The notes under the pieces are model-generated. The model was not told the origin of the DNA and made no database searches. It worked only from the letters and a program-made list of their open reading frames with translations. The position numbers were made by a program, and so were the translations under genes. Below, one piece after another: positions 27,677-36,817 of a DNA stretch of 64,000 nt (positions are counted from its first letter, which is position 1; every line of letters starts with the position of its first letter). This stretch comes from Halobacillus litoralis (lineage in GTDB: Bacteria; Bacillota; Bacilli; Bacillales; Halobacillaceae): the NCBI RefSeq assembly GCF_009856445.1, contig NZ_WMFA01000007.1, positions 58,765 through 122,764 of the forward strand. The letters run 5' to 3'.

Positions 27677-28267
27677 TCACTTATCATGACGGGCTAATCC
27701 ATTCACAATTAAGCTATGGACTTCTTCAGCCTGTTCTTCTATGTTATATCGCTGCTCGTTCATGACCCAGTTTGTCACCGTCTCATCCATCGTCCCAAAA
27801 ATCATTTGACGTACAAGACGGCGATCCAGGCCACTGCGGAACAACTCCTCTTCGACACCTTCTTCGACAATTTGATCAATGACGTTCAAATAGCGCTTCA
27901 ATACATAGTTGATTTTTTGCCTCAACTCTTTATTCGACTGGCGCAATTCCAACTGTGTCACAATTGCCAGATGGTGATCGGCAGCCAGCTGTTCAAAATG
28001 TGTTTGGATTAATGTCAGAAGTTTTTGCTCCGCTGACTGCTTTGAGGTTGTTTCCTGCTCAATCTTTTCTATGAATTGCCCCATTTTTTCTTGAAACAAT
28101 GATACAAGGATATCTTCCTTGTTTTTAAAATAAAGATAGATGGTTCCATCTGCCACTCCTGCTTTCTTTGCAATCTTAGAAACTTGAGAAGAGTGGTAGC
28201 CATTTTCAGCAATGACTTCGACAGCTGCATCAATGATTTGCTTGAATTTCGGTTTATTTTTCTTCAA
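27677..28267 (-). CDS. fadR: FadR, TetR-family repressor of fatty-acid degradation
   Basis: A 196-aa repressor that is released from DNA by long-chain acyl-CoA. The N-terminal HTH is clear (IIDAAVEVIAENGYHSSQV, then AGVADGTIYLYFKNKEDI). The start is TTG at 28267 with AAGGAGATAT upstream. A near-perfect FadR palindrome lies 34 bases upstream, so the gene and the fadB-etfBA genes behind it are probably autorepressed. Confidence 0.92.
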   Translation of the reverse strand: MKKNKPKFKQIIDAAVEVIAENGYHSSQVSKIAKKAGVADGTIYLYFKNKEDILVSLFQEKMGQFIEKIEQETTSKQSAEQKLLTLIQTHFEQLAADHHLAIVTQLELRQSNKELRQKINYVLKRYLNVIDQIVEEGVEEELFRSGLDRRLVRQMIFGTMDETVTNWVMNEQRYNIEEQAEEVHSLIVNGLARHDK

Positions 28268-28300
28268 TGGTATATCTCCTTGCTATTGCGAACTGAAAAA

Positions 28301-28318
28301 TGAATGAATCATCATTCA
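28301..28318. promoter_or_regulatory. FadR operator
   Basis: TGAATGAATCATCATTCA matches the FadR consensus TGAATGANTANTCATTCA (Bacillus) at all but one fixed position and has perfect 7-bp arms. It lies between lcfA and fadR. Confidence 0.88.
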
Positions 28319-28368
28319 CTTATTATTCTACAAGCAAAGAAATATTCTGTCAACTTTCTTTTTGGAGT

Positions 28369-30072
28369 TTATTGAATACTCTCGGATTCCTCATACTTAC
28401 GCTTTTCTTCATCGATTAAAGTCCTCCTTAAAATTTTACCAACCGCTGTTTTCGGTAGCTCGCTTCTGAATTCATACAATCTTGGAACTTTGTAAGAAGC
28501 GATGTTTTTACGGCAGTATTCATTTAGTTCGTCTTCTGTAATTTCGCTGCCCTGTTTTTTAACAATGAAGGCTTTTACGGTTTCCCCACGGTACGGATCA
28601 GGAACTCCTACAACAACAGCTTCCTGAATTTCAGAATGCTCATAAAGGACTTCTTCCACTTCACGAGGGTAGATGTTATACCCACCTGCGATTATCATAT
28701 CTTTTTTCCGATCGACAATATAGAAGTAACCGGCATCATCCATATACCCCATATCTCCAGTACGGAACCAGCCATCTTCACTGAGTACTTGGGCCGTTTC
28801 TTCGGGTTTGTTCCAATAACCTCTCATCACTTGAGGACCTTTCACGACAATTTCTCCGATTTCCCCGTTCTCAGCCTCTTCATCAGCATCCATCTTGTAG
28901 ATCTTCGCGTCTGTATCCGGCCATGGCACTCCGATACTTCCACTCATACGCTGCCCCCATACAAGGTTGGAGTGGGTAACTGGAGAGGTTTCGGTCAACC
29001 CATATCCTTCAACAAGACGTCCACCAGTTACAGCTTCAAAGCGTTCTTGTACCTCAACAGGTAATGGTGCTGAACCACTGATACAGGCTTCAATGGAAGA
29101 AAGGTCATATTTTTTTAAATTCGGATGGTTCAATAATGCGATATAAATTGTCGGGGCTCCAGGGAATAACGTTGGTTTTTGTTTATCGATCACTTTTAAA
29201 ACATCTTCAGGCTCAAACTTTGGCATAAGTATCATTTTGTTCCCCATCATGACAGACAGGTTCATAACCGAGGTCATTCCGTAAACATGGAAGAACGGCA
29301 AAATGGCGAGAACAGTTTCTTCACCGTCCTTGCATTTGTACAACCATTTCTTAGACATTTGTGTGTTAACAATCAAGTTATAATGAGTAAGCATGACACC
29401 TTTCGGAAATCCGGTCGTTCCTCCGGTGTATTGCAATAATGCCAGGTCCTCCTTAGGATCAATCTCTACCTCTTCTACATGTCCACTTGCGTTTTTTAAG
29501 ATATGAGACCACAGATGGGTGTCAGTAGATTGCTCCGGTTTAACAAGCACTTGGTACTGACGTTTTTGGATGTAAGGGTATATTTTGTTTTTTGGGAAAG
29601 GAAGGTAATCTTTAATACCTGTCACGATGATGTGTTCAAGAGGGGTATCAGGCTTGATATTGGCAGCCTTTGGATAAAGGACATCAAGACAAATAATCAT
29701 CTTGGCGCCGGAATCCTTCATTTGATACTCCAATTCCCTTTCCATATAGAGAGGGTTCGTCTGAACAACGATTCCTCCAGCCATCAAAACCCCATAATAG
29801 GAAATGACGGATTGAGGACAGTTCGGCAGCATGATGGAAACACGATCGCCTTTTTCCAACCCTAGGTCTTGCAAATAGCTCGCTAATGCCTGGGCCTGTT
29901 CATAGATTTCTTTATAATCCAACTCCTTCCCCATAAAATAAAGCGCTTTCTTTTCTCCGTACGTTTCAGCACTTTCCTTAAGGTAATCATGGAGTGGTTG
30001 TTCTTTGTAATCAATGGTGACAGGGACTTCTGGTGGATACAACTTGTGCCATGGACGTTGAAAATCACTCAT
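28369..30072 (-). CDS. lcfA: Long-chain fatty-acid-CoA ligase
   Basis: Activates fatty acids to acyl-CoA with ATP, the entry step to beta-oxidation. ANL-superfamily motifs are present: the P-loop YTGGTTGFPKG, GYGLTETSP, WFRTGDMGYMD, DRKKDMIIAGGYNIYPREVE and the C-terminal catalytic Lys in AVGKILRR. Length is 567 aa. It is first in the lcfA-fadR-fadB-etfB-etfA block, has its own promoter, and is separated from fadR by about 100 bases carrying the FadR site. Confidence 0.96.
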   Translation of the reverse strand: MSDFQRPWHKLYPPEVPVTIDYKEQPLHDYLKESAETYGEKKALYFMGKELDYKEIYEQAQALASYLQDLGLEKGDRVSIMLPNCPQSVISYYGVLMAGGIVVQTNPLYMERELEYQMKDSGAKMIICLDVLYPKAANIKPDTPLEHIIVTGIKDYLPFPKNKIYPYIQKRQYQVLVKPEQSTDTHLWSHILKNASGHVEEVEIDPKEDLALLQYTGGTTGFPKGVMLTHYNLIVNTQMSKKWLYKCKDGEETVLAILPFFHVYGMTSVMNLSVMMGNKMILMPKFEPEDVLKVIDKQKPTLFPGAPTIYIALLNHPNLKKYDLSSIEACISGSAPLPVEVQERFEAVTGGRLVEGYGLTETSPVTHSNLVWGQRMSGSIGVPWPDTDAKIYKMDADEEAENGEIGEIVVKGPQVMRGYWNKPEETAQVLSEDGWFRTGDMGYMDDAGYFYIVDRKKDMIIAGGYNIYPREVEEVLYEHSEIQEAVVVGVPDPYRGETVKAFIVKKQGSEITEDELNEYCRKNIASYKVPRLYEFRSELPKTAVGKILRRTLIDEEKRKYEESESIQ

Positions 30073-30107
30073 TTTGACAGACCTCCCTAATAATTGTCTT
30101 CTCTCCT

Positions 30108-30136
30108 ATTATAACGACTAAAGGCTCATATTTGAA
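30108..30136 (-). promoter_or_regulatory. Sigma-A-type promoter of lcfA
   Basis: TTCAAA (30131-30136) and TATAAT (30108-30113) with a 17-nt spacer on the minus strand, about 35 bases upstream of the ATG. No good FadR palindrome overlaps it. Confidence 0.6.
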
Positions 30137-30260
30137 TTATTATTTAAAAAATTGAAAATATTACCCTTCAAATCAATCACCTTCTTACACATAAGCACCT
30201 ATACTTGAGGACTCAGTTTCGAGATGTTCGTGGGATTCTAGGGCTCCGGGAAAAGGTTCG

Positions 30261-30380
30261 TCTTGCTTCATCGTCCAGACACTCGCGTCATAAGCAGAAC
30301 AGCAAAGGAATGAAAAACACATTCCTTTGCTGTTCTGCTTATGCCAGTCGTGTCTACCAGGACGATTCCGCATTTGAAAG
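30261..30380. repeat. Inserted hairpin element within locus 2 (120 bp)
   Basis: Comparison with the intact beta module at 63.8 kb shows an insertion between GGTTCG and CTTTCC. Its core is a perfect 24-bp stem (30289-30312 with 30320-30343) and a 7-nt loop AAAAACA. Outside it, AGACAC pairs with GTGTCT and CGTCC with GGACG, extending the hairpin to the insert ends. Confidence 0.75.
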
Positions 30381-30449
30381 CTTTCCATGGGGCGGGCGGC
30401 GAGCCTCCTCAGGCTACGCCTTCCGGGGTCTCACCTGTCCCACACGTCC

Positions 30450-30607
30450 TTTTGGTTATCCGGTTCCGGCGCCTAGCGGCTAGTGAGACTTCCCTCACTT
30501 CTGTACGATAAGTCAACATCGAATCGCTACGCTCTCCGTGTTTCCTTTATCTCCGCCAGCTCAGTCCAGTCCATACGCCGCTGATCGAGGCGCCTCCACA
30601 CTTAAAG
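30450..30607. repeat. Second inserted palindromic element within locus 2 (158 bp)
   Basis: Comparison with 63.8 kb shows a second insertion after CACACGTCC. GGCGCCTAGCGGC (30468-30480) pairs with GCCGCT-AGGCGCC (30577-30594, five unpaired bases). Segments such as CGCCTAGCGGCTAGTGAGAC look like a dispersed repeat I have seen in other Bacillaceae genomes, but I cannot name it. Confidence 0.6.
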
Positions 30608-31084
30608 TAGGAGGCTCACCGTTTCCCTCCGCCCCTTTACCTTATAAGTGTCTCGAAACCACTTCTAAAAGGGTCAGCTTGTATGGTTGAGGGAAGTGGA
30701 TGATCAGAGCACCTGTATTCACAAGTAAGGTGCCAATCCTTCTCCCCTAGGTGGGCGTATAGTGTGTTGTATCAAGCATTACGTTTGCTAAACGTCAATG
30801 GGGTAGAGTTTACATCGTTCACTTCTCATAACCATACAAGCTGATTTTTCCAGTAGTGATTTCGAGACTCTGATATAGCAAAAGGGCGGAGGGGAATGGT
30901 GAGACTCCTGCGGGAAAAAACTCCTTGGTGAGACCCCACAGGACGCAGTCCGAGGAGGCTCACTGCGCTCCCGCGGAAAGCGAGCTATTCCCCGCAGCCC
31001 CCATACACTCAACATAAGTCTCGAAACTGAGTCTTCAACAATCCTGCCATATACTTTAATAACTACTATTAAATGAACAAAAAA

Positions 31085-31114
31085 CAAGAAGCCCGTTTAG
31101 TTGGGGGCTTCTTG
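31085..31114 (-). terminator. Terminator of the yshE end of the operon
   Basis: A 10-bp perfect stem (CAAGAAGCCC and complement) followed by TTTTTTG on the minus strand. Confidence 0.82.
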
Positions 31115-31132
31115 TTGGATGATAATTTCTAT

Positions 31133-31210
31133 TTATATGATAAAAAACAGGATGCCGACGATGAGAAATACTGCGGCAACGACCATTAATATTTTGGCTA
31201 AGGTTTCCAC
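31133..31210 (-). CDS. Single-helix membrane peptide of 25 aa
   Basis: A GTG-started frame encoding METLAKILMVVAAVFLIV plus GILFFII: a single hydrophobic helix with a short charged N-terminus. AAGGAGAGAGACA gives a good ribosome-binding site, the gene begins 11 nt after the yshE stop, and the operon terminator follows. It therefore looks translated. No family recognised; small peptides like this often act on a neighbouring membrane protein, which is inference. Confidence 0.55.
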   Translation of the reverse strand: METLAKILMVVAAVFLIVGILFFII

Positions 31211-31221
31211 TGTCTCTCTCC

Positions 31222-31629
31222 TTAAATGATATTCGCTCCAATTACATACGAAAGCCCGATGGAAATGACTAAGGATATGAATCCTACGGCGCGGTTGTCA
31301 TTTGCAATTTCCTCATCAATCTTAAAAGATGGGGTTAAGAATTCAAAGATGAAATAACCGCAAAGGAGAAGAGCAAATCCATACAGGCCCCAGCCCATCG
31401 TTTGAGTGAGCGAGTCATTATGTTCAATTGAAAAACGAAAAATGTTTGCGATTCCAAATAGTTTACCCCCGGTTGCCATCGCTACAGCAATGTTGCCCCT
31501 TTTGATTTCTTCCCAGTTATTATAAGAAGTTACGATCTCAAAAATCGCCATAAAAAGAACTAAACACAAGACCACAACACTGTAACGAGCGGCGGTTTCC
31601 ACTAACGTGTATTCCCAAAAATTACTCAT
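31222..31629 (-). CDS. yshE: DUF350/UPF0719 membrane protein YshE
   Basis: A 135-aa protein with four hydrophobic segments (about 15-35, 45-65, 75-95, 112-133). The family is conserved in Bacillaceae between lcfA and mutSB, as here. Its role is unknown. The ribosome-binding site GGGAGCGGAGGA lies just before the ATG. It is 23 nt downstream of mutSB and probably in the same transcript. Confidence 0.85.
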   Translation of the reverse strand: MSNFWEYTLVETAARYSVVVLCLVLFMAIFEIVTSYNNWEEIKRGNIAVAMATGGKLFGIANIFRFSIEHNDSLTQTMGWGLYGFALLLCGYFIFEFLTPSFKIDEEIANDNRAVGFISLVISIGLSYVIGANII

Positions 31630-31652
31630 TCCTCCGCTCCCTTTTTAACGAA

Positions 31653-33998
31653 TTATCGAAACTCTAATACGGTCACTCCACTTCCACCTTCATTCATGCC
31701 TCCTGACCGATGACTGGAGATGCTGCGGTGGTTCTTTGCAAAGTTCTGCACGGCCGTGCGAAGAGCCCCCGTTCCTTTACCATGAATAATGGATACTCGT
31801 GGGTAACCTGCTAAAAGAGCGTCATCAATATACTTTTCTAGCCGATTCAACGCATCTTCATAACGCTCGCCCCGTAAATCAAGTTCTGTTTTCACATGAA
31901 AGTTCTTGCCTTTAACTGTCGCCATTGGCTTTTCCTTATAGGGTTGCTTTGCCTTCACAAATTCGAGTTCTTTTCGTTTAGCTTTTACTTTCATTACACC
32001 AACCTGAACCTGGTATTCGTTCTTACCTGTCTGTTCCACAATGGTTCCTTGCTGGTTGAGAGTCAGTAGCTTCACTTCATCTCCAGGATTCAATTCTCTC
32101 GACTCTTTCTTAGGTGCAGGAGCTGCTTTCGGTTTCTTCTTTGCAAGTTCAGGCTGCGCTTCATCAAACATCTTGCGCGCTTCAATCCATTCGTGCTCTT
32201 TCATTTGTGCCTGTGATTTCATGTTCCGTATTTCGCCAACAATCGATTCCGCTTCTTCTCTAGCCTGGCGAATGGCTTTTTCTGCTTTTTGCTCCGCTTT
32301 CTCATACAACTTTTCACGCTGATCTTCGAATTGGTCCCATTTATGTTTCAATTCATTTCGGAGTTCTTCCGCTTCTGCAAGCAATCGTTCAGCTTCTTCA
32401 TAATCCTGCTCTGCCCCGCGCTTAGATTCTTCCAGGGAAGCAATCATATTTTCAACACTCTGAGAATCCACACCGACATGACCCTTGGCGGACTCGATCA
32501 CTGATTCTCTTAAGCCGAGACGCCTGGAAATTTCAAAAGCATTACTCCGACCTGGAACGCCAATCAACAGGCGGTAGGTAGGTTTAAGTGTTTGAATATC
32601 AAATTCGACAGAAGCGTTGATCACGTCTGGGCGATTATAACCATAAGCTTTCAATTCCGGATAGTGCGTCGTCGCGATGACACGGGCTTTCCGGTTGACT
32701 ACCTCATCTAAGATCGACATCGCAAGAGCTGCTCCTTCTTGCGGGTCCGTGCCTGCACCTAGTTCATCAAATAAAACAAGGGACTGTTCATCGACTTTGT
32801 CCAAAATGTCTACAATATTGGTCATGTGAGAAGAAAAAGTGGATAAACTTTGCTCGATGGACTGTTCATCACCAATGTCTGCATAAACTTCTTTGAATAC
32901 AGCCATCTCACATCCATCCAAAGCAGGTACCTGTAACCCGGACTGTGCCATCAGTGTGCACAAGCCTACAAGTTTGAGAGTAACTGTTTTTCCTCCAGTG
33001 TTAGGTCCAGTAATAACAATCGATGTATAATCCGTACCTATTTCGATGTCATTCGGAACGACTTCATCCTCAGAAATAAGTGGATGTCTTGCTTGTTTCA
33101 TATCGATACGGCCTTCATCATTCATCTTAGGCATGGCTGCTCGCATCTGCTTACCTAACTTAGCTCTGGCAAACATGAAATCCATATGACCCAACAGTTG
33201 AACATTTTCATATAAAGGTTCATGATTTTCCGCAATCGCCTCAGAAAGTTCTTTTAAGATTTTTTCAATCTCATTTTTTTCTTGAACACGAGCTTCTTGC
33301 AGCTGGTTATTCAAGTCTACGACTGTTTGCGGTTCTATGAACAATGTCGCACCAGAGGATGATTGGTCATGGACAATGCCGCCTATGGACCCACGATATT
33401 CCTGCTTTACAGGAAGAACATAACGTTCATTTCGTATGGTAACAATCGCATCGGAAAGCATTTTTGACTTAGATTTTGTGAAAGACTCCATTTTGTCCCT
33501 TACACGGCTCTCATAAGTCCGGATCTTCGAACGGATGGATCGCAATTTCTCTGACGCTCCATCCATGACCCCTCCATGATCATCGATACAGTTTCTGATA
33601 TCGCTCTCGAGTTCCCTTAATGGGGCGATTGAAGATACCATTTCTCTCAAAATAGGCATCTCGGGTTCTTCCATATCTTCAATAAAACGTTTGAGTTGTC
33701 TACCTCCATATATGGTACTGGCGACATCCAGGCATTCTAATGCACTGAGCGTGCCGCCGATGGTAGTCCGCTTCAAGCTTGGCTTGATATCAAATATACC
33801 ACCAAGTGGGACATGACCTTTCAGACGCAGGACTTGGCCAGCCTCATCCGTTTCCAATTGTAAGTGGCGGACCTCTTCTAGATCAGAAGATGGTTTTAAG
33901 GCGGCTGTTTTTTCTTTCCCCAAGGAAGACGCCGCTTGTTCGTTCAATTGTTCTATGATTTTTTTAAATTCTAGTACATGAAGGATGCGTTGATTCAT
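31653..33998 (-). CDS. mutSB: MutS2/MutSB (RqcU) ATPase with Smr domain
   Basis: A 781-aa MutS-family ATPase lacking the mismatch-recognition domain. Walker A is [13 protein letters not shown], Walker [14 protein letters not shown], and a long coiled coil spans about 510-625. The C-terminal Smr domain has [10 protein letters not shown] and the [11 protein letters not shown] motif. The family is linked to anti-recombination and, in B. subtilis, to splitting collided ribosomes for quality control. AAAGGAG precedes the ATG. It is 18 nt from polX. Confidence 0.95.
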   Translation of the reverse strand: MNQRILHVLEFKKIIEQLNEQAASSLGKEKTAALKPSSDLEEVRHLQLETDEAGQVLRLKGHVPLGGIFDIKPSLKRTTIGGTLSALECLDVASTIYGGRQLKRFIEDMEEPEMPILREMVSSIAPLRELESDIRNCIDDHGGVMDGASEKLRSIRSKIRTYESRVRDKMESFTKSKSKMLSDAIVTIRNERYVLPVKQEYRGSIGGIVHDQSSSGATLFIEPQTVVDLNNQLQEARVQEKNEIEKILKELSEAIAENHEPLYENVQLLGHMDFMFARAKLGKQMRAAMPKMNDEGRIDMKQARHPLISEDEVVPNDIEIGTDYTSIVITGPNTGGKTVTLKLVGLCTLMAQSGLQVPALDGCEMAVFKEVYADIGDEQSIEQSLSTFSSHMTNIVDILDKVDEQSLVLFDELGAGTDPQEGAALAMSILDEVVNRKARVIATTHYPELKAYGYNRPDVINASVEFDIQTLKPTYRLLIGVPGRSNAFEISRRLGLRESVIESAKGHVGVDSQSVENMIASLEESKRGAEQDYEEAERLLAEAEELRNELKHKWDQFEDQREKLYEKAEQKAEKAIRQAREEAESIVGEIRNMKSQAQMKEHEWIEARKMFDEAQPELAKKKPKAAPAPKKESRELNPGDEVKLLTLNQQGTIVEQTGKNEYQVQVGVMKVKAKRKELEFVKAKQPYKEKPMATVKGKNFHVKTELDLRGERYEDALNRLEKYIDDALLAGYPRVSIIHGKGTGALRTAVQNFAKNHRSISSHRSGGMNEGGSGVTVLEFR

Positions 33999-34016
33999 GT
34001 GTAACCGTCTCCTTTA

Positions 34017-35738
34017 TTACTCCTTATGGCTGTTGAACTTATCCATCAACTGTTGTTTCGTCCACGTATTGATGACTGTATCTTTTCTAAGCCACCCTTT
34101 TCGCGCTGCACCAATTCCTATTTCCATATGCTCCAACATAGGATAACTGTGAGCATCTGTATTAACAGCAATGTTCAAGCCCTCTTCCTGGGCTCTCATT
34201 AACCATTCCCAACTCAAATCTAACCGGTTAGGATTCGCGTTAAGTTCAAGAATTGTTCCTGTTCTCTTCGCCCCTTCAATCAATGCTTCAAGGTTCACGT
34301 CGTAGCCTTCGCGACGACCTATTAAACGTCCTGTCGGATGAGCAATCATATGAACATGAGGGTTTTCTAGAGCGTTGGTCAACCTTTCCATGATTTGATC
34401 CTGGGATTGCTGAAAACTTGAGTGGATGGATGCGATGACAAAATCCATTTCTTTCAGGAACTCATCATCAAAATCCATGGTTCCATCTGGAAGAATGTCC
34501 ATTTCAATGCCGGCAAAGATATGGAAATCTTCCATTTCAGCATTCACCTTTTCAATCTCTTTCCTTTGCAAGCGTAAACGTTCTTCATTCAATCCATTTG
34601 CTACACGCAAATATTTCGAGTGATCGGTGATTGCGATGTACTCATACCCTTTCGCTTTTGCTCTCTCAGCCATCTCTTTGATGGACTGTGCTCCATCGCT
34701 CCAAGTCGAGTGCATATGAAGATCCCCGCGAATATTCTCCAATTCCACGAGTTCGATAGGTTCCTTGAATTTCTCAACTTCCCCATAATTTTCTCTTACT
34801 TCAGGGGGAATGAAATGAAGACCAAAGTGTTGGAAGAATTCTTCTTCCGTTTCAAACGTTTGGACTTCTCCCGTTTCCACTTTTTCAATACCATACTCAC
34901 TTATTTTTTCATCGTTTTCTTTTGCCAGCTGTCTCATTGCGACATTATGATCTTTGGACCCTGTGAAATGGTGTAAGGTCGTAGCAAACTCTTCTGGTGC
35001 AACAATACGGAAATCAATACCTATATCATAACCCTCGTTAACGACCACAGAAACTTTCGTCTCACCTGAGGCGATCACTTCTTTTATATCTGGATACGCC
35101 AGTAGTTCATCTCGAGTTTCAACAGCATTTTCAGAAGCAATGATAAAATCAATATCTTTAATCGTTTCACGCATTCTCCTTAAACTTCCCGCTCTTGAGA
35201 ACCGGGTGAAAGTTTTTCCCTGTTCAAGAAAATGCTCGATTTTTTCTGCTAGTGGAAGCATGAGAGCAATCGGCAGGCGTTCTGGACGTGCTCCCGCTTC
35301 TTCAATCGCCTTCAACATCTTTTCGGCAGACTTTTTCCCGAAACCGTCCAATTCTTCCACTTTCCCAGCTTCCAGAGCTTCTTTCAATGTTTCTGCATCG
35401 GTCACACCTAATTGTTGGTAAAGCTTCGCCAATTTCTTACCGCCGAGACCTGGAAGGTCAAGCAATGGGACTAGACCGGCAGGAACTTCTGCCTGTAATT
35501 GTTTTAATGTATCTGATTCTTCGTTTTCTAAGTATTCATCAATGACCGTTGCCGTTCCTTTACCGATTCCTTTCATTTTAGTGAAATCATCAATCTCACT
35601 TAAAGATCTGTCATCACGCTCTAAAGCTTGCGCAGCCTTACGGTAAGCAGAAATTTTAAAAGGGTTTTCCCCTTTCAACTCTAGGTAAACAGCGATTTTT
35701 TCCAATAGTTTAATGACTTGTTTCTTATCGATAGTCAT
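34017..35738 (-). CDS. polX: Family X DNA polymerase/3'-5' exonuclease PolX
   Basis: A base-excision-repair gap-filling polymerase of about 573 aa. The N-terminal half has the HhH and polymerase-beta-like fold (GSLRRMRE with KDIDFIIAS), and the C-terminal half a PHP nuclease domain with DLHMHSTWSDG, ITDHSKYL, GIEMDIL and NTDAHSYPML metal sites. The ATG at 35738 has AAGGAG 9 nt upstream; an earlier in-frame GTG lies within that site. A terminator separates it from yshB. Confidence 0.95.
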   Translation of the reverse strand: MTIDKKQVIKLLEKIAVYLELKGENPFKISAYRKAAQALERDDRSLSEIDDFTKMKGIGKGTATVIDEYLENEESDTLKQLQAEVPAGLVPLLDLPGLGGKKLAKLYQQLGVTDAETLKEALEAGKVEELDGFGKKSAEKMLKAIEEAGARPERLPIALMLPLAEKIEHFLEQGKTFTRFSRAGSLRRMRETIKDIDFIIASENAVETRDELLAYPDIKEVIASGETKVSVVVNEGYDIGIDFRIVAPEEFATTLHHFTGSKDHNVAMRQLAKENDEKISEYGIEKVETGEVQTFETEEEFFQHFGLHFIPPEVRENYGEVEKFKEPIELVELENIRGDLHMHSTWSDGAQSIKEMAERAKAKGYEYIAITDHSKYLRVANGLNEERLRLQRKEIEKVNAEMEDFHIFAGIEMDILPDGTMDFDDEFLKEMDFVIASIHSSFQQSQDQIMERLTNALENPHVHMIAHPTGRLIGRREGYDVNLEALIEGAKRTGTILELNANPNRLDLSWEWLMRAQEEGLNIAVNTDAHSYPMLEHMEIGIGAARKGWLRKDTVINTWTKQQLMDKFNSHKE

Positions 35739-35782
35739 GTTTATCGACTCCTTCACGTTTTATCCTGTTTTCAAGATGAAAA

Positions 35783-35814
35783 AGAGCCGCCATGATCATA
35801 ATCATAGCGGCTCT
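35783..35814 (-). terminator. Terminator of zapA-yshB
   Basis: An 8-bp GC-rich stem AGAGCCGC with a longer imperfect extension, and a TTTTTC tail on the minus strand. Confidence 0.75.
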
Positions 35815-35841
35815 CCCTGTACTTTCATCCTAACGCCTTAC

Positions 35842-36384
35842 TCAGCCGGCTACATGTTCAATCCACAGCGTTTTCAATTGTTCTGAAAAGACTGGTGTGT
35901 GTTCGATGATCAGCTGTGCAAGTATCGATCCGTCCAAAGCACTTTGCACCCCAGCCAGAGGTACAAGCGCCGCTATGTACAGCACCACGAATAAGATGAC
36001 ATAATTTTCAATAAAGCCTAAAATTCCACCTAACAACGTATTCAAAGAATGCAGGATCGGCAATTCTGAAACAAAGTCCAACATGGACGCAATAATATGT
36101 AAGATGATTTTGGCTCCAAAAAAGATAATCGCAAAAGCAACAGCGTTATAAAAGGCTTGTTCCAAAGGCAGATTTTCTAAGAAGATCGCCCAGGAAGAAT
36201 CTTGTGGCAGTTCAGGATAGGGTACCCATAACGTCAGTTTCGGCGCGAGGTCATCATAGTAGATAACAGCGAGTACAAAAGCTACAATAAATCCAATGAG
36301 ATGGAAAAGCTGAAGGATAAAACCTCTTTTCAACCCCGTTATTACACCAATAAACAAAATAAACAACAACAATAAATCAATCAT
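35842..36384 (-). CDS. yshB: CvpA-family membrane protein YshB
   Basis: A 180-aa protein with four hydrophobic segments (starting MIDLLLLFILFIGVITG). CvpA-type proteins are tied to colicin V export in E. coli and to envelope stress in general; its exact job in Bacillus is unknown. The ATG at 36384 starts 1 nt after the zapA stop, and the ribosome-binding site (GGATAGAGGG) lies in the zapA end, implying coupling. Confidence 0.88.
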   Translation of the reverse strand: MIDLLLLFILFIGVITGLKRGFILQLFHLIGFIVAFVLAVIYYDDLAPKLTLWVPYPELPQDSSWAIFLENLPLEQAFYNAVAFAIIFFGAKIILHIIASMLDFVSELPILHSLNTLLGGILGFIENYVILFVVLYIAALVPLAGVQSALDGSILAQLIIEHTPVFSEQLKTLWIEHVAG

Positions 36385-36385
36385 T

Positions 36386-36664
36386 TTACCCTCTATCCTC
36401 TTTCTCTTTCTTTTCAATATAATTCATAAGTTCTGTACATTCTTCCTTTAATTTCATATATTCATTCATCGTATTCACAGCGGTCAAAACGGCGAGCTTT
36501 GCCGTATCCAGACTAGGATTCGCTTCATGGATCTCTCGCATTTTTTGATCCACCAGACTGGATACCATACGGATATGATGGGGCTCTTCATGACCAACTA
36601 TAGTGTAAGATCGTTTGTTGATCTCCACTGTAATTCTTTTTTTCTCTTGGTCTGACTGCGACAC
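36386..36664 (-). CDS. zapA: Cell division protein ZapA
   Basis: A small FtsZ-ring stabiliser. The ZapA motif IRMVSSLVDQKMREIHEANP and the helical LDTAKLAVLTAVNTMNEYMKLKEE follow the family pattern, ending in a coiled coil. The GTG at 36664 fits AGGGGG with 7-nt spacing better than the ATG two codons earlier, which would be too close; 92 aa result. It is first in zapA-yshB and divergent from rnhC. Confidence 0.9.
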   Translation of the reverse strand: MSQSDQEKKRITVEINKRSYTIVGHEEPHHIRMVSSLVDQKMREIHEANPSLDTAKLAVLTAVNTMNEYMKLKEECTELMNYIEKKEKEDRG

Positions 36665-36817
36665 ATTCATACCCCCTAGTTTCTCTCAATCCTAAACTTT
36701 ATATTAACACGAAGCTTGACAAATAGGAAACCAATATGGATGTTTTTCGCAAATGTTCTCTTTTGTCATCCATTTTGCTATACTAATCCTATCATTTTAG
36801 ACAGAAAGGAATCCATT

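Larger units (their letters stand above)
30204..31050. repeat. Composite inverted-module repeat, locus 2, with two insertions
   Basis: Module beta (30204-30670, forward), a linker (30671-30850) and module alpha (30851-31050, reverse) form the inverted counterpart of locus 1. Ends are GTTTCGAGA (30216-30224) and GTCTCGAAAC (31018-31027). The beta module is enlarged by two foreign palindromic segments, at 30261-30380 and 30450-30607; without them the unit is about 569 bp, like the other copies. It lies between lcfA and the yshE operon terminator. Confidence 0.85.

Noticed and set aside
30120..30180. Possible second FadR operator upstream of lcfA
   Set aside because: TGAATTATTATTTAAA keeps only the first half of the palindrome; too degenerate.
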